Origin: Coxiella endosymbiont of Amblyomma americanum
GTDB taxonomy: Bacteria > Pseudomonadota > Gammaproteobacteria > Coxiellales > Coxiellaceae
Assembly: GCF_000815025.1 (NCBI RefSeq)
Contig: NZ_CP007541.1
Span: 558,001-622,000, forward strand
DNA length: 64,000 nt
Direction of reading: 5' to 3'
Below, piece after piece: positions 18,738 through 29,685 of the stretch; position 1 is the stretch's first letter; each line of letters opens with the position of its first letter. The notes beneath the pieces were generated by a model. The model made no database searches and was not told the DNA's origin. It saw only the letters and a program-made list of their open reading frames with translations. The position numbers and the translations under genes are program-made.

Positions 18738-21700
18738 GTGGTATATGATTATACATCTTCCTCTGAGGAGATAATAGAAAACGTAATATCCTACGCCAAA
18801 GAGCATATAACAAAAAATACGGATAACCTACTTACTTTATTTATTCAGCTTTTTTGTAATAATTTGTCAATAGAAGACATGCAGGAACGTGCTATAGAAG
18901 ATGTATACGGAATGATTTATTCTCAATGGGAATTAATGTTTCACCGTCGACCGAAAGAAACAAAGATTCGTGTATTTAATCCTAATTATGAGAATGACGG
19001 TTGGCAATCTACTCATACAATTATTCAAGTTGTAACTAACGATATGCCTTTTATAGTTGATTCTATTCGTATGGAAATTAATCGATTAGGTCTTACTACC
19101 CATTTAATGGTCCATATGGGAGGCGTTAAAATTTCCAGAAATAAAAAGTATCAGGTTAATAATATTTTTGCTTATCATATTGAATCTTATAAAGAAAATA
19201 CCTTAGAAGCACCAATCTATATGGAAATAGATCGACAAACAGACCTTAAAGTACTAATGGATATTCAACGAAATATTCGTCGAGTCTTAAGAGATGTGCG
19301 AATGGCTGTTGAAGATTGGGAACTGATGCAACAGCGAGTAAGAGAGTCTGTTTTAACTTTAGATCCAATGGTAATGATGCAACAACCAGAGGAAATTATG
19401 GAAACTAAAGAATTCTTAACTTGGTTGATTAATAATCATTTTATTTTCTTGGGTTTTCGTGATTATGAAATGGTTGGTGAAGGGAAAGAACGAGCTTTAC
19501 AATTAGTTTCCGGCTCTGGATTGGGTGTATTACGTGATTATGCTCATAGTAAAATGCTGCGACAATATTCTAACTTACCAAAAGCGGCTCGTAATATGGC
19601 TTTATCCACGAATCGTATATTAATACTGTCAAAAACAAATACTATGTCAACTGTTCATCGACCTATTTATACGGATTATATCGGAATAAAACGCTTTAAT
19701 ACAGCCGGGGAATTAATTGGCGAACGCCGATTCATTGGTCTTTATACCTCAAATGTTTATAAGTCAGATCCGAGAGCGATACCAGTGATTCGCCTTAAAG
19801 TAGATGCTGTTTTAAAACGCTCTCGATTACCTATTAAAAGCTATAGCGGAAAAGATTTATTACATATATTAGCTACTTTACCACGTGATGATTTATTTCA
19901 TGCAACTGTTGACGAATTGTTTTCGTGGGCAATAGGGATATTACATCTGCAAGAACGTCGTCGCGTTCGTCTGTTTATACGAAAGGATTCTTATGGTCGT
20001 TTTATGTCTTGTTTAGTTTACGTACCACGTGATAATTTTACTACGGATTTAGTGATGCGAATGCAGAATATTTTAGTAAAAGCATTTCACGGTCTAGACG
20101 TTACGTTTACTACCTATTTTTCCGAATCAATATTGGCTCGCGTCCATTTTGTAATTCGAATTAATCCACGACGTTCGCTCAAATATGACATTAAGACACT
20201 AGAAGAAAAATTAGTTGCTATTGGTGTTTCTTGGGAAGATGAGTTTTATAAATATGCTTTAGAGTATTTTGGCGAAGAACGCGGAAACAATATTTTTTTC
20301 CGATATCGTCATGCTTTTCCATTTAGTTATCGAGAACAATTTAAAGCTCAACAAGCGGTATTTGATGTATTGTGTATTGAAAAACTATCAAAATTGCATC
20401 AGTTAGAAATGAGTTTTTATCAGCCATGTGGAGCAACTAAAGACGTCATTCGATTTAAGTTGTTTCACTTAGATTTTACTGTGCCTTTATCAGATGCTCT
20501 ACCTATGTTGGAAAATATGGGATTACGTGTTGTAGGAGAACAACCGTATGAACTAACTTTTTCGAATGAACGTAAAGTGTGGATTAATGATTTTCTTATG
20601 ACTTATGCTAAAGAGCCCAAATTTGATATTGCAACTGTTAAAATTATTTTTCAAGAAGCCTACGAAAAAATTTGGTCAGGAATAGCTGAGAATGACAGTC
20701 TCAATCGATTGGTGTTGGCAGCTCAATTAACCTGGAGGGAAATTTCGGTTTTTCGTGCTTACATGAAATATTTTCGACAAATAGCTTTCACTTTTAGTGA
20801 AGGATACATAGCAGATACTTTGGTTGAAAACTCGCGAGTTGTTCGACTTCTTATTGAACTATTTAAATGTTATTTTAATCCTGAACAAACATGTAAGCTT
20901 AAGGAAAGGCAAGAAAATATAGAAAATATTGAAAAAAATATTCAGAAAGAATTAGATTCTGTAGCTGTGCTTGATGAAGATAGAATTTTAAGGCGATACC
21001 TTGATTTAATTCACGCTACTTTACGTACTAATTATTTTCAAATGGAAAAAAATGGTAATCCAAAACCTTATCTTTCTTTTAAATTAAGTTCTTCTAAGAT
21101 TTCAGATATACCTTTACCACTGCCAAAATACGAGATATTTGTATACTCACCTCGGTTTGAAGGCGTACATCTGCGTGCTGCTAAAGTGACGAGGGGAGGA
21201 ATTCGATGGTCAGATCGAAGAGAAGACTATAGAACAGAAATACTAGGTTTAATGAAGGCTCAGCAAGTTAAAAATTCTATTATTGTGCCAGCAGGAGCGA
21301 AGGGAGGATTTTATCCAAAATGCTTACCGGAAGAAGGTAGAGAAGAAATTATACAAGAAGCAATTTTCTGTTATCGAAATTTTATTCGCGGTCTTTTAGA
21401 TTTAACAGATAACTTAAAGGACGGAGTAATCATTCCGCCCAACAAAGTAGTTTCTTATGACGGCCCAGATCCTTATCTTGTAGTTGCTGCTGATAAAGGT
21501 ACGGCAACATTTTCAGATATTGCTAATAGCATAGCAATTGAAAAAGGATATTGGATGGGAGACGCTTTCGCATCGGGAGGATCAACTGGTTATGACCATA
21601 AAAAAATGGGTATTACCGCAAAAGGTGCTTGGGTTGCGGCAAAACGGCATTTCCAGGATCTAGGGATAAATTTAGATGAATCCGAAGTAACTGTAGTAGG

Positions 21701-23594
21701 AATTGGAGATATGAGTGGAGATGTTTTTGGTAATGGAATGTTATTATCAAAATACATTAAATTAGTTGCAGCTTTTGATCATCGAAATATTTTTTTAGAT
21801 CCAAATCCTCATATGAGGTCTAGTTATCAAGAAAGATTACGACTTTTCCATTTACCGCGCTCTAGTTGGGACGACTACGATCGAGATTTATTAGTAAAAA
21901 CAGGTGGAGGAGTGTATTCTAGAGCAGCTAAAGCAATTAAATTATCAAAAGAAATACGCATTCTCTTAAATATAGAAAAAGAAATAGTAGTGCCTAATGA
22001 GTTAATTCGTTTTATTTTACAAGCTCCAGTAGATATGATCTGGAATGGGGGTATTGGTACCTATATCAAATCAAGTTGTGAAAAAAATAGTGACGTTGGT
22101 GATCGAAGTAATGACAATTTGCGTGTAAATGCGAGGAGTGTGCGTGCACAAGTTATATGTGAAGGTGGAAATTTAGGAGTGACTCAATTGGGTCGTATCG
22201 AATTTGAATCAATAGGAGGAAAAATTAATACTGATTTCATCGATAATTCCGCTGGTGTAGATTGTTCCGATCATGAGGTAAATATTAAAATCTTATTGAA
22301 TCAGATAGTAGCTAGTAAAAGTATGACAGAAAGGCAACGCAATCAGTTATTAGCTAGTATGACAGATGAAGTAGCGCAATTAGTTTTACAAAACAATTAT
22401 TTTCAAAATAAAGCTATTAGTTTAGCGTCTTATTTAACAATACAAGATTTAAATTTAAACATACGTTTTCTTAATACTCTTGAACAGGAAGGAAAAATTA
22501 ATCGAGCATTAGAATTTCTTCCAGATGATCATGAATTACTTGAACGTCGGGTATCAGGTATGGGACTAACTCGGCCAGAATTAAGTATTCTTTTCGCATA
22601 TAGTAAGAATATTCTAAAAGCAAAAATTAAGAAAACTGAATTAGTAAAAGATCCTTATTTATCACAGTATGTAAGTTATGCGTTCCCTAGACCAATACGG
22701 TGTCAATTCTCTAATCAAATGCAAAACCATTATCTTTCTAAAGAAATTATTGCTACACAACTTAGTAATCAACTTGTTTCAATAATGGGAATTACCTTCA
22801 TTTATCAAATGCAAGATGAAATGAGTGTTTCCGTTTCTTTGATTACACGTGCTTTTGTAACGGCTTTAAAAATATTTAAGATAGAAGGTTTATTAAAAGA
22901 AATTGATGCTTTAGATTACAAAGTGAATTCTACCGTTCAATATCAAATTAACGTAGATGTTATCCGTCTAATTCGTCGTGCAACACGTTGGTTATTGCGT
23001 CATCGTAGGGACGCTTTTAATGTTTCTTCTACTATTTTGCATTTTCAAGATCATATTACAGCAATATACATGCGTTTGCCTAAATTATTACTAGGAGCTG
23101 ATAAGCTAACAATGGATGAACAAAAAAACGTTTTAATCAGTCAAAATGTACCACCAGCATTAGCGCTACGCATAGCAGGTATAACTCCGCTCTTTCATGC
23201 GTTAAATATTGTAGAAGCAGCAACTACTTACCATGAGGAAATTTTTCGTGTAGCAAAAATTTACTTTATGCTAGTAGACCGTTTAGATTTATGTTGGTTC
23301 CGCAATAGGATAAATTCTTATCCGGTTGATAATCGATGGTCAGCTTTAGCAAGATCTGGATATAAAGGTGATTTAGACTGGATTCAACAAGAACTTACAG
23401 TTCGTGTTTTACTAGATACAAACTCGCGCAGTATTCCGGGAAAGATCAAAGAATGGCTTGCAAGGCACGATGATATAACTCAACGGTGGCAAGCAATTTT
23501 AGCAGCTATGCACAACACGGATGAGAAAGACTTTGCTATTCTATTCGTAGCTATTCGCGAGCTTTTTCATTTGGCGGCAAATGCCAAAAAGTAG
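18738..23594 (+). CDS. gdhB: NAD-specific glutamate dehydrogenase, large 180-kDa type
   Basis: This class of GDH deaminates glutamate to 2-oxoglutarate with NAD, mainly for catabolism. The product has about 1618 residues from the GTG at 18738, which has AGGGG nine bases upstream; an in-frame TTG at 18678 is the alternative. The N-terminal two fifths are ACT-like regulatory segments (for example PFIVDSIRMEINRLGL). The catalytic part shows KVTRGGIRWSDRREDYRTE, the VPAGAKGGFYPK lysine motif, GPDPYLVVAADKGTATFSD and GDMSGDVFGNGML in the Rossmann region, then a long helical C-terminal domain. One uninterrupted frame of 4.9 kb in a decaying genome argues for strong selection. Confidence 0.96.
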   Translation: MVYDYTSSSEEIIENVISYAKEHITKNTDNLLTLFIQLFCNNLSIEDMQERAIEDVYGMIYSQWELMFHRRPKETKIRVFNPNYENDGWQSTHTIIQVVTNDMPFIVDSIRMEINRLGLTTHLMVHMGGVKISRNKKYQVNNIFAYHIESYKENTLEAPIYMEIDRQTDLKVLMDIQRNIRRVLRDVRMAVEDWELMQQRVRESVLTLDPMVMMQQPEEIMETKEFLTWLINNHFIFLGFRDYEMVGEGKERALQLVSGSGLGVLRDYAHSKMLRQYSNLPKAARNMALSTNRILILSKTNTMSTVHRPIYTDYIGIKRFNTAGELIGERRFIGLYTSNVYKSDPRAIPVIRLKVDAVLKRSRLPIKSYSGKDLLHILATLPRDDLFHATVDELFSWAIGILHLQERRRVRLFIRKDSYGRFMSCLVYVPRDNFTTDLVMRMQNILVKAFHGLDVTFTTYFSESILARVHFVIRINPRRSLKYDIKTLEEKLVAIGVSWEDEFYKYALEYFGEERGNNIFFRYRHAFPFSYREQFKAQQAVFDVLCIEKLSKLHQLEMSFYQPCGATKDVIRFKLFHLDFTVPLSDALPMLENMGLRVVGEQPYELTFSNERKVWINDFLMTYAKEPKFDIATVKIIFQEAYEKIWSGIAENDSLNRLVLAAQLTWREISVFRAYMKYFRQIAFTFSEGYIADTLVENSRVVRLLIELFKCYFNPEQTCKLKERQENIENIEKNIQKELDSVAVLDEDRILRRYLDLIHATLRTNYFQMEKNGNPKPYLSFKLSSSKISDIPLPLPKYEIFVYSPRFEGVHLRAAKVTRGGIRWSDRREDYRTEILGLMKAQQVKNSIIVPAGAKGGFYPKCLPEEGREEIIQEAIFCYRNFIRGLLDLTDNLKDGVIIPPNKVVSYDGPDPYLVVAADKGTATFSDIANSIAIEKGYWMGDAFASGGSTGYDHKKMGITAKGAWVAAKRHFQDLGINLDESEVTVVGIGDMSGDVFGNGMLLSKYIKLVAAFDHRNIFLDPNPHMRSSYQERLRLFHLPRSSWDDYDRDLLVKTGGGVYSRAAKAIKLSKEIRILLNIEKEIVVPNELIRFILQAPVDMIWNGGIGTYIKSSCEKNSDVGDRSNDNLRVNARSVRAQVICEGGNLGVTQLGRIEFESIGGKINTDFIDNSAGVDCSDHEVNIKILLNQIVASKSMTERQRNQLLASMTDEVAQLVLQNNYFQNKAISLASYLTIQDLNLNIRFLNTLEQEGKINRALEFLPDDHELLERRVSGMGLTRPELSILFAYSKNILKAKIKKTELVKDPYLSQYVSYAFPRPIRCQFSNQMQNHYLSKEIIATQLSNQLVSIMGITFIYQMQDEMSVSVSLITRAFVTALKIFKIEGLLKEIDALDYKVNSTVQYQINVDVIRLIRRATRWLLRHRRDAFNVSSTILHFQDHITAIYMRLPKLLLGADKLTMDEQKNVLISQNVPPALALRIAGITPLFHALNIVEAATTYHEEIFRVAKIYFMLVDRLDLCWFRNRINSYPVDNRWSALARSGYKGDLDWIQQELTVRVLLDTNSRSIPGKIKEWLARHDDITQRWQAILAAMHNTDEKDFAILFVAIRELFHLAANAKK

Positions 23595-23898
23595 GCTATT
23601 GACATATATTCTTTACTTTTTTACGATTTTCATACTTCTTATTATAAGATAAATCAGTATAAAATTGATTTTTGTAATTTATAGAAAAAATATTAATTTT
23701 ATTACTTTTCTGTTTTCTTGTTATATCATGACTAAAAAATTACTTGCTTAAAGTTTATTGTTCAGCGTCAATTCAAAAACTTAGTTCTATAATTTTTGCG
23801 CAAGAAGTATCTTGATAAGTAGCGTAAAATCTTAAAGAAGAATGAAAAACATATTAGTAAATATCGTATAGTAATTAACATGACTCTAGTTCATTTTC
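23595..23898. other. Gene-free gap between convergent GDH and rmuC
   Basis: AT-rich sequence between two convergent genes. I see no open frame, no RNA fold and no clear terminator hairpin. Confidence 0.45.
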
Positions 23899-25164
23899 TT
23901 ATACATTTAAATTTTTTTCGTTTTCAAGAGTAAGAACCTCTACATCTAAAGGTATTTCTACTTTTTCAATTTTATGAAATCGACTAGTAATTTTTTTAGA
24001 AGACCTATGTATTTCTAAAATACCTTCATGCACTATCTTGATATGTTTTGATAAATTATCCATTCTTTTTTGAAAACGATTAAAGTCTTTGCTAAGAGCA
24101 ATTAAATGTTTTTGCATAATGTGAACTTGTTTACGAGTGGCCACATCTTTAAGAACTGCACGAGCGGTAGTAAGTATGGCCATCATAGTTGTGGGAGATA
24201 CTAACCATACACGGGATTGGTAAGCGGTTGCTACTAGATCTGGATAATTAGCTGAATGTATTTCAGCAAATACTGCCTCCGCTGGAATAAACATAACAGC
24301 TCCATCAGCTGTTTCTCCAGGAATAATATATTTTTCAGCTATGTCTCGAATATGCTTTTTTATATCAGAACGGAATTGTCTTTCGGCATTGGCGCGGTCG
24401 TATTCCGATAGCTGAGTGTTATAAATTTTTTGGTAATTTTCAAGAGGAAATTTTGCATCAACTACGATATTTCCTGTTGGTTCTGGCAAAAATAATATGC
24501 AATCACAACGTTTACCATTTGTTAAAGTATGCTGTAATGCATAATTGGATTCTGGTAACACGTTATGAATTAATTGAGTTAATTGTATTTCTCCGAAAGT
24601 GCCTCGAGCATGCTTATTAGATAATATTTCCTGTAAACTCACAATATCACTGGACAATTCTTTAATTTTTTTCTGTGCTTCATCTATTATTGTGAGCCGT
24701 TTTATAACATCCGTAAATGTCTCGGTAGTTTTTTCAAATCCTTCTGTTAATTTACAGTCTACATGTCCACTAATTTCTTCTAAACGTTCTTGAGTCTTAC
24801 AAGTAAGTTTATCCACACGATTCCCTAAGTTTTCTATGTGCACAGAAAGTGAAGCGCCCACTTGTTCACGCACACTGTGTATATTTTGTATTAAACTATC
24901 TTGTATCAATTTTAAACTCTTTATTTGATATTCATCAAATCGTTGTCGTTGTTCATCTTGTTCTTTTTTTTGCTTACTAACAAGAAATTGGACAAAACTT
25001 CTCTGTTCATCTACTTGTTTTAATCGGTCTTGAATAACGATTAATTGTTGATCAATTGCTTTCTGAATACGAGATTGCTTTTTTATTGCTTGATAAATTA
25101 GCATACCGATTCCTATTACAATAACAGTAGAAAATCCGATAACCAATACTGACTGAAATTCCAT
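23899..25164 (-). CDS. rmuC: DNA recombination protein RmuC
   Basis: RmuC limits inversions at short inverted repeats and is believed to be a membrane-tethered nuclease-like protein. The 421-residue product has one N-terminal membrane helix (residues about 5-25), a long coiled coil rich in Gln, Glu and Lys (about 30-185), and the core with RGTFGEIQLTQLIHNVLPE, CDCILFLPEPTGNIVVDAKFPLENY and FIPAEAVFAEI. The Asp-Cys/Asp-Ala-Lys pattern resembles a PD-(D/E)xK fold. Length is within the family range. It is divergent from orn. Confidence 0.94.
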   Translation of the reverse strand: MEFQSVLVIGFSTVIVIGIGMLIYQAIKKQSRIQKAIDQQLIVIQDRLKQVDEQRSFVQFLVSKQKKEQDEQRQRFDEYQIKSLKLIQDSLIQNIHSVREQVGASLSVHIENLGNRVDKLTCKTQERLEEISGHVDCKLTEGFEKTTETFTDVIKRLTIIDEAQKKIKELSSDIVSLQEILSNKHARGTFGEIQLTQLIHNVLPESNYALQHTLTNGKRCDCILFLPEPTGNIVVDAKFPLENYQKIYNTQLSEYDRANAERQFRSDIKKHIRDIAEKYIIPGETADGAVMFIPAEAVFAEIHSANYPDLVATAYQSRVWLVSPTTMMAILTTARAVLKDVATRKQVHIMQKHLIALSKDFNRFQKRMDNLSKHIKIVHEGILEIHRSSKKITSRFHKIEKVEIPLDVEVLTLENEKNLNV

Positions 25165-25449
25165 GGTAGTATAGTACTTAAATTTTAAATGATTGTATGT
25201 CGGAACTACTGATAATTTTTTCTTGATAAACTTTTATTTTGTCGTTTTCTGTTGTAGGATTAAAAAGTACTTCAGAACGTTTAAATAAGAATGTAATTGT
25301 ACTACTTGTAGATGTTTTATTTTTGTTAAACATTATATTATATATAACTGGCGTGTACTATACCTCTTCAAAATGAGAGCTCAAGGATATGAAGGGACAG
25401 CATCAAATAAGCTCATACTTTGGTATTAGATTATAACTAAATTATTCTT

Positions 25450-25998
25450 ATGATGTTTCATGAAAACAATTTTGTTTGGCTTGATCTAGAAATGACAGGA
25501 TTAAACCCAGACGAAAATCGAATTCTTGAAATTGCAACCATAGTAACCAATAATGACCTTGACTATATTGCAGAAGGACCTGTTTTTGCTATTCATCAGT
25601 CTAATGAGTGGCTAGAAAAAATGGATCATTGGAATATCTCTCATCATACCGCTTCTGGTTTGATTGAACGAGTTAAAAAAAGTAAAGTTACCGATAGTCA
25701 AGCTGAAATAGAAACATTGAATTTTCTTAAAAAATATGTTCCTCCTAAAAAATCACCATTATGTGGTAATTCTGTTTGTCAAGATAGAAGATTTTTATAT
25801 CGTTATATGCCTAGTCTGAGCGAATTCTTTCATTATCGACATTTAGATGTAACAACTATAAGAATTTTTGTTCAGCGTTGGTTTTCTCAGATAACAGTAA
25901 ATGCTGAAAACAAATCATCAAAGCACACGGCTTCTCAAGATGTACGAGATTCTATTGCAGAACTACGTTACTATCGAAAGCATCTTTTGAGAATATAA
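25450..25998 (+). CDS. orn: Oligoribonuclease Orn
   Basis: Orn degrades RNA dinucleotides to mononucleotides, the last step of mRNA turnover. It is a DEDDh exonuclease of 182 residues. The metal ligands are visible: Asp12 and Glu14 in WLDLEMTGL, Asp112 in CQDRRFL, His159 and Asp164 in HTASQD, each at or next to the E. coli positions. IRESIAELKYYR of relatives appears as VRDSIAELRYYR. Two ATG codons in a row open the frame. Part of this gene occurs as a broken copy at 10396-10480. Confidence 0.97.
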   Translation: MMFHENNFVWLDLEMTGLNPDENRILEIATIVTNNDLDYIAEGPVFAIHQSNEWLEKMDHWNISHHTASGLIERVKKSKVTDSQAEIETLNFLKKYVPPKKSPLCGNSVCQDRRFLYRYMPSLSEFFHYRHLDVTTIRIFVQRWFSQITVNAENKSSKHTASQDVRDSIAELRYYRKHLLRI

Positions 25999-26101
25999 AT
26001 TATATTTTTCCGTAAGGTTTATACAAGACTTATACAAGATTTTATGAACATTTTGAATACATAGATTATGACTCTAAAAGTAATATTTAGTAAATAGTAT
26101 A

Positions 26102-26695
26102 ATGATAAAGGGATTTTTTGTCAGTTTTATAATGGCTTATTGTGTTGGTTCATTTTCCTGTGCGGTCATTTTTTCAAAACTAGCGCATCTTCCTGATCCA
26201 AGAACAGTTGGATCAGGAAATCCTGGTACTACTAATGCGTTACGTACATCTGGGAAGAAATTAGCATTTCTTGTGTTATTAGGTGATAGCTTAAAAGGGC
26301 TATTTGCCGTTGTCATTTCTCATTTTTTTTTAGGTGTATGCGGTATATATCTATCTTTTATAGCACTAGCGGCTGTTATTGGACATATTTTTCCCTTATA
26401 TTTTGAATTTAAAGGAGGAAAAGGTATTGCCACAATGTTCGGTGCTTTTTTAGGTTTATCTTTTTCAGTCAGTTTATGCCTTATAATAACTTGGCTCATT
26501 GTGGCGGTTTTTTGCCGCTTCTCTTCTGTAGCTGCATTGATTACTGCTGTTGCAGCACCTATATACATGGTCACTATTGGCTCTCATTCTGATTATTTTT
26601 TTCCGGTTTTTCTAATTTCGATACTTATAATTTGGAAACATCTAGAAAATATTAAGAATTTACAAAAGGGTGTTGAAAAAAAGATACAATTTTAA
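26102..26695 (+). CDS. plsY: Glycerol-3-phosphate acyltransferase PlsY
   Basis: PlsY acylates glycerol-3-phosphate from acyl-phosphate at the inner membrane, starting phospholipid synthesis. The 197-residue protein has several membrane helices and the three family motifs: motif 1 in VGSGNPGTTNALR, motif 2 around GDSLKG, and motif 3 in FKGGKGIATMFG. Its last 4 nt overlap the end of tsaD tail to tail. PgsA in the same window works further down this pathway. Confidence 0.95.
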   Translation: MIKGFFVSFIMAYCVGSFSCAVIFSKLAHLPDPRTVGSGNPGTTNALRTSGKKLAFLVLLGDSLKGLFAVVISHFFLGVCGIYLSFIALAAVIGHIFPLYFEFKGGKGIATMFGAFLGLSFSVSLCLIITWLIVAVFCRFSSVAALITAVAAPIYMVTIGSHSDYFFPVFLISILIIWKHLENIKNLQKGVEKKIQF

Positions 26696-27735
26696 GTAAA
26701 AAAAATTTCACTAAGTTCGTTTATTGGCCAGCGAGATTTAACTTGAATACTTGTTGTATCGTCATGCATCCCAGCATTGAGTCTTAGCCATCCAGTATAA
26801 GCTACCATAGCGCCATTATCAGTACAAAATTCTTGACGAGGATAATAAACTCTCCTACCTAATTTATTTATAGAACTATCTAGACGTTCACGTAATTTTT
26901 TGTTGGCTGCAACACCTCCCACTAAAACGAGAGCATTAGAGTAAGTTTTTTTGATAGCACGTAGGCATTTACACGCTAAAATATCAACAACTGCTTCTTC
27001 AAAAGCATAAGCAATGTCAGCACACGTTTGTTTATCGTGCCCATATTTTTTAAAACAGTTAAGTGCATAAGTCTTTAAACCACTAAAGCTAAAATTAAGA
27101 TGCGATTGATTAATCATTGGTCTTGGAAAATAAAATCGGTTTTGGTCACCTTCTTTAGCTAATTGTGCTATAGCAGGCCCTCCTGGGTAAGGCAAGCTTA
27201 GTAATCTCGCAGTTTTATCAAACGCTTCACCCACTGCATCATCAATACTTTCACCTAAAATTTTATATCGACCAGGACACTTGGCCCAAACCAACATTGT
27301 ATGTCCTCCTGAAACTAATAGTGCAGTAAAAGGATATTTGGGAGTTTTCTTTTCCAATTGCACCGCCATTAAATGCGCTTCCATATGATGAACACCAATA
27401 ACTGGTAATCTTAAAGAATAAGCCAGGCTTTTTGCAATAGAAGCCCCTACCATTAACGCGCCAACTAAACCAGGACCCCTAGTATAAGCAATACCATGAA
27501 GATCACTCGCTACCAACTTAGTGTCCTTTAATGTTTTTTTAATTAGAGGTAAAGTATTTCTAATATGATTACGAGATGCGAGTTCCGGCACTACTCCTCC
27601 GTATGGAGCATGTAATGGTACCTGACTACAGAGATGATTTGCAAGAAGTCCTTTATTTCCATCAAAAAGAGCTACTGCTGATTCATCGCATGACGTCTCT
27701 ATACCGAGAACGTATCGAATCGCCGTACGTTTCAT
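26692..27735 (-). CDS. tsaD: tRNA N6-adenosine threonylcarbamoyltransferase TsaD
   Basis: TsaD, with TsaB and TsaE, transfers threonylcarbamoyl to A37 of tRNAs reading ANN codons. The 347-residue protein opens with VLGIETSCDESAVALFD, has the metal-binding HHMEAHL (His117 and His121), the loop LLVSGGHTMLV, and the C-terminal LVGGVAANKKLRERLD and CTDNGAMVAYTG. It fits the Kae1/Qri7/TsaD family along its full length. It converges on plsY with a 4-nt overlap, leaving no room for a separate terminator. Confidence 0.97.
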   Translation of the reverse strand: MKRTAIRYVLGIETSCDESAVALFDGNKGLLANHLCSQVPLHAPYGGVVPELASRNHIRNTLPLIKKTLKDTKLVASDLHGIAYTRGPGLVGALMVGASIAKSLAYSLRLPVIGVHHMEAHLMAVQLEKKTPKYPFTALLVSGGHTMLVWAKCPGRYKILGESIDDAVGEAFDKTARLLSLPYPGGPAIAQLAKEGDQNRFYFPRPMINQSHLNFSFSGLKTYALNCFKKYGHDKQTCADIAYAFEEAVVDILACKCLRAIKKTYSNALVLVGGVAANKKLRERLDSSINKLGRRVYYPRQEFCTDNGAMVAYTGWLRLNAGMHDDTTSIQVKSRWPINELSEIFFT

Positions 27736-27934
27736 AGTAAAAACATATCTTTTTTAATTATTGCTCTAACACTTTTTTTAAAAACCGTTTAGCAAATCCG
27801 TCGACTATAAAAATTTTATTAAATATTTGTTAAGAAAAAATTTGACGTATCGTTTTAACCATATAAAACCGAAAAATCTATAAGAAAAAGAAAATATGTA
27901 TTTTAGTTTTAAAAAATATTTTAAGCATAATATA

Positions 27935-28927
27935 CTAAATCAATTTTAACGCTTTCACAGCATCACGTTCTCTTCGAAGTTCGTTTACGGTTTCTTTTAA
28001 TTTTTTTTGACCGAATGCATTATGCTTAATGTCTTTAACAATTTTAATAACTCTGCTGTTTTCCGTATAACAAGGAAACGAAAAAATCAATCCTGCGTCT
28101 ACTGCATATTCTCCTTTCGAGCATAAAGCAATAGAATAGTTACTGTCATTAATAGAAGTAGGGTGCGTTAAATTCCATACACTATCAATTATGGCATTGG
28201 CTGCTGAGGCAGATGAAGAAGAACCTCGAGTTTCAATAACAGCGAAACCACGTTTTTGAACTATAGGAATGAATTCTTCAATAAACCATTTTTCATCATT
28301 AATTACATCCATAGCGCATTTATCATTAATTAGGGAATGATAAAAATCTGGAAATTGAGTAGAAGAATGATTACCCCAGATAATCATGTTCTTTATTGCC
28401 GTTATCTCGGTTTGAGCTTTAAGCGCTAATTGATACACGGCGCGATTTTGATCAAGCCTAGTCATGGCATAAAAACGATCGTTAGGAACATCAGGGGCAT
28501 GATGCATAGCAACTAAACAATTAGTGTTACAAGGGTTTCCTACAACAAGAGTGCGGATATCATTTGCTGCATTCTCGTTAAGAGCTTTTCCGTGTATAGC
28601 GAAAATTTCACCGTTTTTTTCTAGTAAATCTTTACGCTCCATGTTTTTTCTTCTGGGCGATGAACCTATTAAAAACGCCCAATTAACATTGTTAAAAGCG
28701 ATTTTTGGGTCTAAAGTTATTACGATATTACGTAATAAAGGAAAAGCACAGTCTTCCAATTCCATGACGATTCCTTTAAGAACAAAAAATGCTGGTGCAA
28801 TTTCAAGTAAACGTAGATCAAGAGTAGTATCTAGACCGAAAACTTGCCCTGAAGCTAAACGAAATAATAAAGCATAGCTGATTTGTCCGGCAGCACCAGT
28901 TATTGCGACTCTGATATGCTGTTTCAT
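27935..28927 (-). CDS. mdh: Malate dehydrogenase Mdh
   Basis: Mdh interconverts malate and oxaloacetate in the TCA cycle. The 330-residue protein begins [26 protein letters not shown], the NAD-binding opening of the cytosolic-type MDH group found in many proteobacteria. [15 protein letters not shown] holds the substrate Arg pair, MTRLDQNRA the Asp159 and Arg162, and [12 protein letters not shown] the catalytic His187. An AAGGAGGG-like run stands before the ATG (minus strand, around 28935). It is a single-gene unit. Confidence 0.97.
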   Translation of the reverse strand: MKQHIRVAITGAAGQISYALLFRLASGQVFGLDTTLDLRLLEIAPAFFVLKGIVMELEDCAFPLLRNIVITLDPKIAFNNVNWAFLIGSSPRRKNMERKDLLEKNGEIFAIHGKALNENAANDIRTLVVGNPCNTNCLVAMHHAPDVPNDRFYAMTRLDQNRAVYQLALKAQTEITAIKNMIIWGNHSSTQFPDFYHSLINDKCAMDVINDEKWFIEEFIPIVQKRGFAVIETRGSSSSASAANAIIDSVWNLTHPTSINDSNYSIALCSKGEYAVDAGLIFSFPCYTENSRVIKIVKDIKHNAFGQKKLKETVNELRRERDAVKALKLI

Positions 28928-29139
28928 TAACCCTCCTTTTTTACGTAAAGGACGCTATTTTCAAAAAAGAATAATAAATTATCATAAGATTTAATACAAA
29001 TATTGTTCTATTTTTTAAACACAGATTTATATAGAAGATTTCATTAGTGTACGTACGTTCTGTGAAAATATCAATAATATAGGTAATTATGAAATAATAT
29101 TTGCCAAATAGCCTGATTTTTCAAATGCATTTAGATTAA

Positions 29140-29685
29140 TTACGATGAATATTGATGACGTTCTAGAAAAAACAGAGCAGCTATGCTGCGTGCTTCATGA
29201 AATTCAGGATGGGAAAGCAATTCATTTTTTTGTGAGAGTTTCCAAGGAACAACTTCTAAAGGTTCCGGTTCGTCACCACGGATAGATTCCGAGTACAGAT
29301 CCGTTGCTAGGACAACATACATTACAGAATCTAAGTAACTAGGGGAAGTACTAAAACAAGTAAGAATTGACATGTTGTGTGAACCATATCCCACTTCTTC
29401 TTTTAATTCACGATTAGCCGTCAATAAAACCTTTTCTCCTCTTTTAATACTTCCCTTAGGGAAACCTAATACATACTCATTTAAACCTGTACTGTATTCT
29501 CGTACTAGCAAAATCGTTTTATTGTCTAACAAAGGAATAATCATTACAGCGCCATGTCCACGCCCACAAATACGCTCAAAACGACATTCTTTCCCATTGG
29601 AAAAACGTAAATGCAATTCTTCTATTTCAAATAACTTGCTCTTGGCAATAACGGCCTTATCGAGAATAACTGGTTTTTTATTCAT
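29140..29685 (-). CDS. nudE: Nudix hydrolase, NudE type (ADP compounds)
   Basis: NudE-type enzymes hydrolyse ADP-ribose, diadenosine polyphosphates and NADH. The full Nudix box GX5EX7REUXEEXGU is present as GSIKRGEKVLLTANRELKEEVGY. Upstream is VREYSTGLNEYVLGFPKG, downstream the LATDLYSESIRGDEPEPLEVVPW segment that is typical of the NudE/ADP-ribose group. I start at the ATG at 29683-29685 (181 residues); an in-frame TTG two codons upstream is the alternative. The substrate is inferred from family resemblance. Confidence 0.85.
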   Translation of the reverse strand: MNKKPVILDKAVIAKSKLFEIEELHLRFSNGKECRFERICGRGHGAVMIIPLLDNKTILLVREYSTGLNEYVLGFPKGSIKRGEKVLLTANRELKEEVGYGSHNMSILTCFSTSPSYLDSVMYVVLATDLYSESIRGDEPEPLEVVPWKLSQKNELLSHPEFHEARSIAALFFLERHQYSS

